NCBI RefSeq assembly: GCF_000247695.1
Contig: NW_004624848.1
Location: 503,251-567,250 of the forward strand
Reading direction: 5' to 3'
DNA length: 64,000 bases
Source: Heterocephalus glaber
Lineage: Eukaryota > Chordata > Mammalia > Rodentia > Bathyergidae
The translations under genes were made by a program, and so were the position numbers. Position 1 is the first letter of the stretch. Each line of letters starts with the position of its first letter. Positions 58,516 through 64,000 of the stretch are shown in pieces. The notes beneath the pieces are model-generated. The model did not search any database and was not told the origin of the DNA. It was given only the letters and a program-made list of their open reading frames with translations.

Positions 58516-59814
58516 AGCAAAATATTTTTATGTGTGGTTATTAATCTTAATTTATGTTTTCTCTGCTGGTACACTGCCAGCTGTGCTTCCCGAGGGCCAA
58601 GATCCACACCAGACAGCTCTCCTCCTGTGGGTTCTGCAGGAGGCACAGGGTCTCATCGTAGTAATCAATACACCCTCATTCAGCATCACTTACAGTGTTC
58701 CATTGCCCCTATGAAAGCCTAACCAGTACGGTGAGATTTTTCTGTGTATTGTTCACAGGTGCCAGTCCAGTAGAAAATGTTTTAAGTTTCCTTTGAGTCT
58801 CAAGATTCCTTCCCATTGGACCAACTTTGGCTATCTCTGAGGCCAGATGGAGAGAACTGCACCTACTTCCAGGCTTGGTGCATTTGTCCACAATCAGTGT
58901 GGTCTAGCAACTGCAAAGATTGGATTGGCCAATTCTGACTCACAGGCTTCGTTTCTAACAAAGTGTTTGCACTGAGTGATGTGGGGTGGATTTCCAGGAG
59001 TTAAAGGCACACATGCATGGGCATGCGCATACACACATGCACAGGCAATAAAGTGTTCATGGGAGGCTGCTGCTAACAGTGAATATCTGGAGGCCTGGAA
59101 AGTGTGGACATACTTTGTAGCAATGGAGAGCATTGTTGAGTGCTTTCCAAGAAAGGGACCTATGAGACTTTAATCCCAGGAGAAACAGTTCATTTTATTT
59201 TAATTTCTCCCTCTTAGCATTGTGGCTGTACACATAGTGGTTGCTCAAAAAATCATTGTTTTGTTGAATAATAGAATCCCTGCTTTGGAAAGAGGGTCAG
59301 CTATTGTGTGGACAAGACAGATGGGAAGTAATTAATTGATTACTTGATTAAGTAGATTGAAGAACCTGCCTGAAGAGGGTAAAGGCAAAGGGAAGGACAT
59401 GAAGTTGGAATTCTGGGATGCACCACTATTTAAGGGCAAAGGAAGAAGGGACAATAAAGGAAACTGAGAACAGCAGCAAAATGTATGGCTTCAACAAACT
59501 AGTATATGGGTTCAAAAATGTGATTGCAGCTGCTTCAGCAGTATTTGAATCCATTCAGAGTAATACATGGTTCTCAACAAAATATGTGAAGTGGACTTAT
59601 ATTTTTTCATAGTATTTCTTCTTATATCTATGAACATTCAGCAAGCAGTGAGTTCCAGGTTGCAAAAACAGGATAAAAAAAACCCCAGGATATATTTTGT
59701 ACATGTCAATGCACCTCATGTACAATTTTACAAAAACAAGTGTTACAAAAGTTTTAGAAAGGAAAAACATAAATTAAGATTAATAACCACACACAAAAGT
59801 ATTTTGGTTTTATA
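58516..59814. other. Intergenic DNA, nothing recognised
   Basis: No gene or named repeat. Overlapping 60-92-codon frames are unrecognised. Confidence 0.4.
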
Positions 59815-60000
59815 GTATGGTACTGAGGATTGAACCCAGGAACTTCACACTGAGCTTCATCCCTAGCCTGTTTTATTTTTTTTCTTTCAAGACAAGCTCT
59901 CAGTCAGTTGCTCAGGGTGCCCTCCAATTTGGGATCTTCCTGCCTCTGCCTCTCACTGTGCTGGGATTCCAGATGTGCACCGCTGTACCTTGCTGAAAGC
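59815..60000 (-). mobile_element. B1-ID dimer SINE, antisense
   Basis: ID half ('ggtactgaggattgaaccca', 'actgagcttcatccctagcc'), T-rich linker, then B1 half ('gacaagctctcagtcagttg', 'gatcttcctgcctctgcctc', 'gtgctgggattccagatgtg'). Confidence 0.9.
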
Positions 60001-60894
60001 ACATTATTTTATTAGCAAACAAAATAAGAGTAAAGCCAGAAACTGAGTAGAAAGTGATTCATTTTTAAGGAAAAAGAATACATGAAGATTCTGACGATTT
60101 ATTTAAGTATATGATGGGGTGCCCATATCAGCCCAGTTTCTAGTGGGTGCTGTACCAGTGTGAGTCTCTCTGTGTCATTCATCAGTAACCTCTCGATGTC
60201 TCTGAACAAGAGACATATTTGTAAATGAGTTTGCCACTCCCTCAGTTACTTCTGACTTTTAGAATGGTTCTTTGCATGTCAGGTTCAGAGTGCTCCCTTC
60301 AGCCAGCCACCTCAGGCAGCTCCTCGGGTCAGGCGGGCTGTGTGGTTCAGATTGCAGGTTCTCAGGAAGGAGGCGGGAAGCAGTCCAACGTCTTATGTCA
60401 TCCATTTCTTGTGACTACAGTCGACAACTTTCTCATGTCCTAACTCTATAATTTTAGACAGTGGAAAACAAATCATGCCCTGTTTGGCCCAGGACTTTCA
60501 ACATTCAAGTTGGTACATGTCAGGTGTCAGTTATAAAGCTCAGAGCACAGACAGATTTTAGTGATGTGCTGTTCTCAGAAAATAAGTCTGTGTGCTTAAC
60601 ATGTATTTTAAATTCCGGCAGGAAGACAATGCCACCTCGATGACAGCAGCACTCATCCATCTTGCGTTCCTTCTGCCTGAGGTATTACTCTGTGACCAAC
60701 TCTTAGGGTCTTCCTTTTCTTTTCTTTAGGAAATTTTTGTTTTTAAAAAAGCCAATCTTAAAGAAAAGGTATAGTGTTAGAAAGTGTTTATGTCCTGGGA
60801 TGGGGTAGTGAGTTATTTCCATGTGAGTAATGTCAAAGGACTTACAAGGACTGTTAGATTCTTTACATAAATTCAGTGGAATTTCTTTAATTTA
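60001..60894. other. Intergenic DNA, nothing recognised
   Basis: No gene or named repeat. Frames of 60-72 codons without similarity. Confidence 0.4.
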
Positions 60895-61260
60895 AAAATT
60901 TTATGGAAAATTGCATAGAATCATAGTATACAACATGATGGTTAAAAATATATATGCCTTGAGGAATGGATAAATTAAATTGGTTCGCATATGCATTACT
61001 TCATGTATTTATGTTTGTGTGTGTGTGGTGAGAACATTTAAGATTTACCCTCAGGAATTCTCAAGTATATGGTATATTGTTAGTAACTCTAGTCCCGGTA
61101 CTATAGATAGATCCCTGGAACTCCTTTCCTATATCCAACTGAAATTTCTATCCATTGGGCAACATCGTTCCTTTCCTTCCCAGGCCCTGGCAACACTGGT
61201 ACTCATTGCTTCTATGTTTTCAACCTTTTCAGCCCCACACATTTCTGAGCTCAGGATACA
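60895..61260 (-). mobile_element. L1M 3' UTR fragment, antisense
   Basis: 'catatgcattacttcatgta', 'gtgtggtgagaacatttaag', 'attctcaagtatatggtata', 'ctatatccaactgaaatttc' and 'ccaggccctggcaacac' follow the antisense L1M 3' UTR closely. A 107-codon frame inside is spurious. Confidence 0.85.
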
Positions 61261-61689
61261 GGGTCACCCTGTCCTACAGGATCACCCTGGTTGTAGCCAG
61301 TGACTGTTAGATTGTTTTTAATGCACACATGAAAAGAAAAAGTTCAAAAAGACAAAGTTCAAAAAGGTAAACAAAGGTCATAAAACAAAAGCAGTAAGGA
61401 GAAACTCAAACATTCATCTAAATGATTTTTGAGATAAAAAAGTAGTTAAAATATAAATATAGACTTTGGGAAAAAATAATAAGAACCCTACATTCTAATA
61501 TAAACCTAAATGTGATTCTATGATTAGACAATAGCACATAAATGAAGATTGCAACTCAGAATGACCCAGAAAAATTAGAAAATCCCTTGACACACAAAAA
61601 TGGAAAGGAAGGGGAAAAGAAACAAGGCAGAAGTTAAAATAAGGGAATTAGGAAACAAGAAAATGTACTATGACTTGCAAAAGAAACAT
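61261..61689. other. A-rich intergenic DNA
   Basis: Purine/adenine-rich text without a clear repeat identity, possibly L1-derived. Confidence 0.35.
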
Positions 61690-61910
61690 CAATTGACTTT
61701 TTTTAAAAACCAAGAAAGTTGATAGTAGCCATTGTTTCTGCAGTGAGATGGAACAAATGCTGGCGGGGGTGTGGGGAAAAAGGAACCCTTCTCCACTGCT
61801 GGTGGGAGTGCAGACTGGTCCAACCGCCGTGGAAATCAGTGTGGATCTCTAAGCGTCAAAAAACTAGGATTAGAGGACCCATTTGATCCAGGTATTCCCC
61901 TGCTGGGGAG
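61690..61910 (+). mobile_element. L1 ORF2 fragment, sense
   Basis: 'acaaatgctggcgggggtgt', 'cactgctggtgggagtgcag', 'ggaaatcagtgtggatctct' and 'gacccatttgatccaggtat' are ORF2 3' text. It retains CpG-rich spots such as 'ccaaccgccgtgg', suggesting a somewhat younger or GC-richer subfamily than the other L1 pieces. Confidence 0.8.
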
Positions 61911-62039
61911 TGATGGCCTCCCGTTCATTTCACCAATGCTTCCCCACTCTTCCCTTCTTCAGTAAGCTCTTAATCTGCATCAGGCTACAAGGTGAAATCA
62001 TAATTTCTCTCTTGCAAACAGGTTCAATGCCTTGGTTAC

Positions 62040-62575
62040 TGTCTGCCTTAGTCTATTTTCTGTCACCAGAGTGGAATGTCTGAAGCTTAGTAAAATTACT
62101 TATTTTTTATGGACTCCCTTGACTTTTTTTTTATTAGTACATCTTTGCAGCACATAATGTTTCTCTTCTTTGTGTGGAGTTCACCAAACAAGGAAACAAA
62201 CAAAAAAGGAATTAAGACATGTCACATGCAAGTAACTGAATTTTTAAAAAGTTTATGTAGCTCCTTGATCTGGAGGTTCATGGGCAGGGCACTGGCACCA
62301 CCTTGGTTCTGGTGAAGCCGCACAGCACCGGGCATCACATCACAAGTCGGGAGCTAAAGGGGTTGGGGAGCAGCCAGCCTGGTTCCTTTCCTTCTGTTAT
62401 AGCAGCCATCCCCCGAGAACCAACTCAAAGTGTTCACAAGAAACAGGTCAGATCCTCCCGCTGTCCCGGCTGGCTCGGGGACTGAAGGGACCTCACCCCA
62501 AACTTCCACACTCCTTCCCCCCACCTCCCTGGAGAACACGCTTCCAACATGTCAGTCTTGGGACAAACCTCACCC
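62040..62575 (-). repeat. MaLR/MST-like LTR, antisense, interrupted
   Basis: 'gccttagtctattttctgtc' at the left, then 'tagctccttgatctggaggt', 'cttggttctggtgaagccgc' and 'gggcatcacatcacaag', then 'ccctggagaacacgcttcca' at the right, in MaLR antisense order. About 150 bases at 62115-62260 do not fit and may be an insertion. Confidence 0.55.
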
Positions 62576-64000
62576 AGCCGAAGTACTCTCCATCCTGCAC
62601 GCTAACCGCCGATAGCACGGCTTCAAAAAGGCTAACTGCCTGCCTACGCCGTACTTGTACCTCATGGCTCAACACAACAAAAGTCTAATGAATTTCACTT
62701 TAAATTGTTGACCAGAAGCCCACCAACCCCTTCTGACACTCCCATTCGACGTCCCATTATCTGAGCTAACCAACGCCCACCCGTGACATTCTTGTCTTGA
62801 GATTCTCTGCCACCTCTTGCAAGCCTCATGGAAGTTGATGCAATTCTGTAATTCATGGGTTAATTAGGAGCAGGTATCAGAGCCTCTTCTTTTACTCACC
62901 TAAAAATATAAAAAGTTGGCTATTTATGTGTGTAGTGCTGGATTCTTCTTGTTCCTCTCACTTCAGTGTCACATCCACACAAAATGCATCTAGTACTTCA
63001 TCATGCTTGTTCAATGGGGAACCCAGGGGAGCATTTCTGTCCCCCTAGATTTTGTCCCTCTGCCTTCTCTGGACTCCCCTACCCAGCTCCATTTGAACTC
63101 AAGGCCTCCCCTTTCCTGACTGGTTCATTGTGGCTGATAAACTCAGGTTCTCAGAATAGCCCTCAAGTCTGAGTTGTGAAAACAACCACAATCACAACAG
63201 AAGCAACCGAGCTTTGCCAACTCACCCATCTAACTTTTCTGTTTTCTTTTCAGTAGAAGTACAAGCAACTGTCTCCACTCCTTATTTCATTCCTTCAAAA
63301 GGGAATGGGAGTTTATTTTTGTCTTCTTAAAAGGTATAATTCTAATAAGGCAGTATATGACGGTGATATGAAATTCAAACAGTGTGAAATGTAAATATCC
63401 TTACTGATTCCCCAATACACAGGTTTCTCCTTTGTGAAGTGACTTCTTTCTCTTTGTTTGTTTTGTAAAAACTAAGGCATACTTTGTTTTCCCACTGAAC
63501 AGTTTGCCAACGCGGTCTTTCTGTAAGGAGCTCTTTGACACACAGGTGTGTTTCAATCTTTTAACCCCTCATTGTTTGCTGTCACCTCAGTATATTTACA
63601 CAGTTCTCCACCATGAAGATGTAGGAGGCTGGAAATCTGCTAATACAGAGAACAGTGCTCTGAAAAATCATTGTAGTTATATTTTATGGCACATTTGTAG
63701 GATAAACTTCTAAAATGGAATTATCAAGTTTGAGAATATTTTTATTAATGATTTTGACAGACATTGTGAAGCTACATTGTAGGGCTGTACCTACTTATGT
63801 CTTTGCTCCACTGTATGAGTATGAGGTGGTCCAGGCCTCTCCAACAGCGTAGTAAGGGAATCTGCTTTTAGCCAAATGAATTCATTGAAAACTCCATATC
63901 CTCATTTAAATCCATTGTGTTGTGGGTGGAGTTTATCATATCTTCAGATTTTAAAAGACATCCATTTCCTTCATTTTTTTCTCTCTCTCTGAATTCACAA
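62576..64000. other. Intergenic DNA to the window end
   Basis: 62576-63170 has an LTR-like feel (TATA-like 'aaaatataaaaagttggct' near 62903, C-rich downstream), but I cannot name a family. The rest is unassigned, with frames of 60-69 codons without similarity. Confidence 0.35.

Overview
The window reads as intergenic or deep intronic DNA from a non-murid rodent. It is AT-rich and shows the usual mammalian repeat classes: L1, MIR, MER5-like DNA transposons, mammalian-apparent LTR retrotransposons (MaLR) and mariner. The lineage evidence is the SINEs. There are ID-type tRNA-derived SINEs, B1 monomers, B1-ID dimers of the kind known from squirrel-, dormouse-, beaver- and cavy-related rodents, and a second tRNA-derived SINE with its own body sequence. 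I saw no B2 or B4 elements, which argues against mouse or rat. I cannot fix the species. A run of exactly 100 N (24657-24756) shows this is a scaffold with an assembly gap.

I found no protein-coding gene I could support. The open frames are short, on both strands and mostly inside repeats. The longest (192 codons, 22512-23090) runs into antisense L1, and the next (178 codons, 55112-55648, minus) resembles nothing I know. The recognisable coding remnants all belong to transposons: L1 ORF1/ORF2 pieces and decayed mariner transposase C-termini.

Layout. 0-6 kb: two MaLR-type LTRs, a 5'-truncated L1 tail with a clean 15-bp target duplication, older L1 pieces, and a B1 next to a TAGA microsatellite. 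6-14.3 kb: a long antisense L1 (about 7.87-12.29 kb) split by a tRNA-SINE and an LTR-like insertion, with moderately GC-rich single-copy DNA on either side. 14.3-19 kb: small SINE/LTR pieces, then about 1.8 kb of largely repeat-free sequence. 19-25 kb: a mariner foldback element, AT-rich old L1 and the gap. 25.5-31.8 kb: an MLT1-type LTR, L1M ORF2 remnants, MIR, a B1-ID dimer, MER5A, an ERV1-like LTR and a large TTTC tract. 32-36 kb: another MaLR LTR, an ancient repeat split by a B1-ID dimer, and an L1 3' end. 36-45.4 kb: mostly single-copy AT-rich DNA with two more mariner loci, a palindromic CRE and SINEs with microsatellite tails. 45.4-64 kb: MIR, MER5A and L1M remnants, a small CpG-rich patch at 49.5-49.7 kb, a 1.5-kb L1 3' end, a fourth mariner locus, and more SINEs and LTRs.

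The most distinctive item is the set of mariner-derived elements. Three copies carry the transposase 3' end twice in opposite orientation, with shared internal breakpoints, which suggests one foldback ancestor that was copied. I found no novel gene system. The remaining findings concern repeat biology and possible regulatory sequence. All repeat family names come from reading the sequence, not from a database search.
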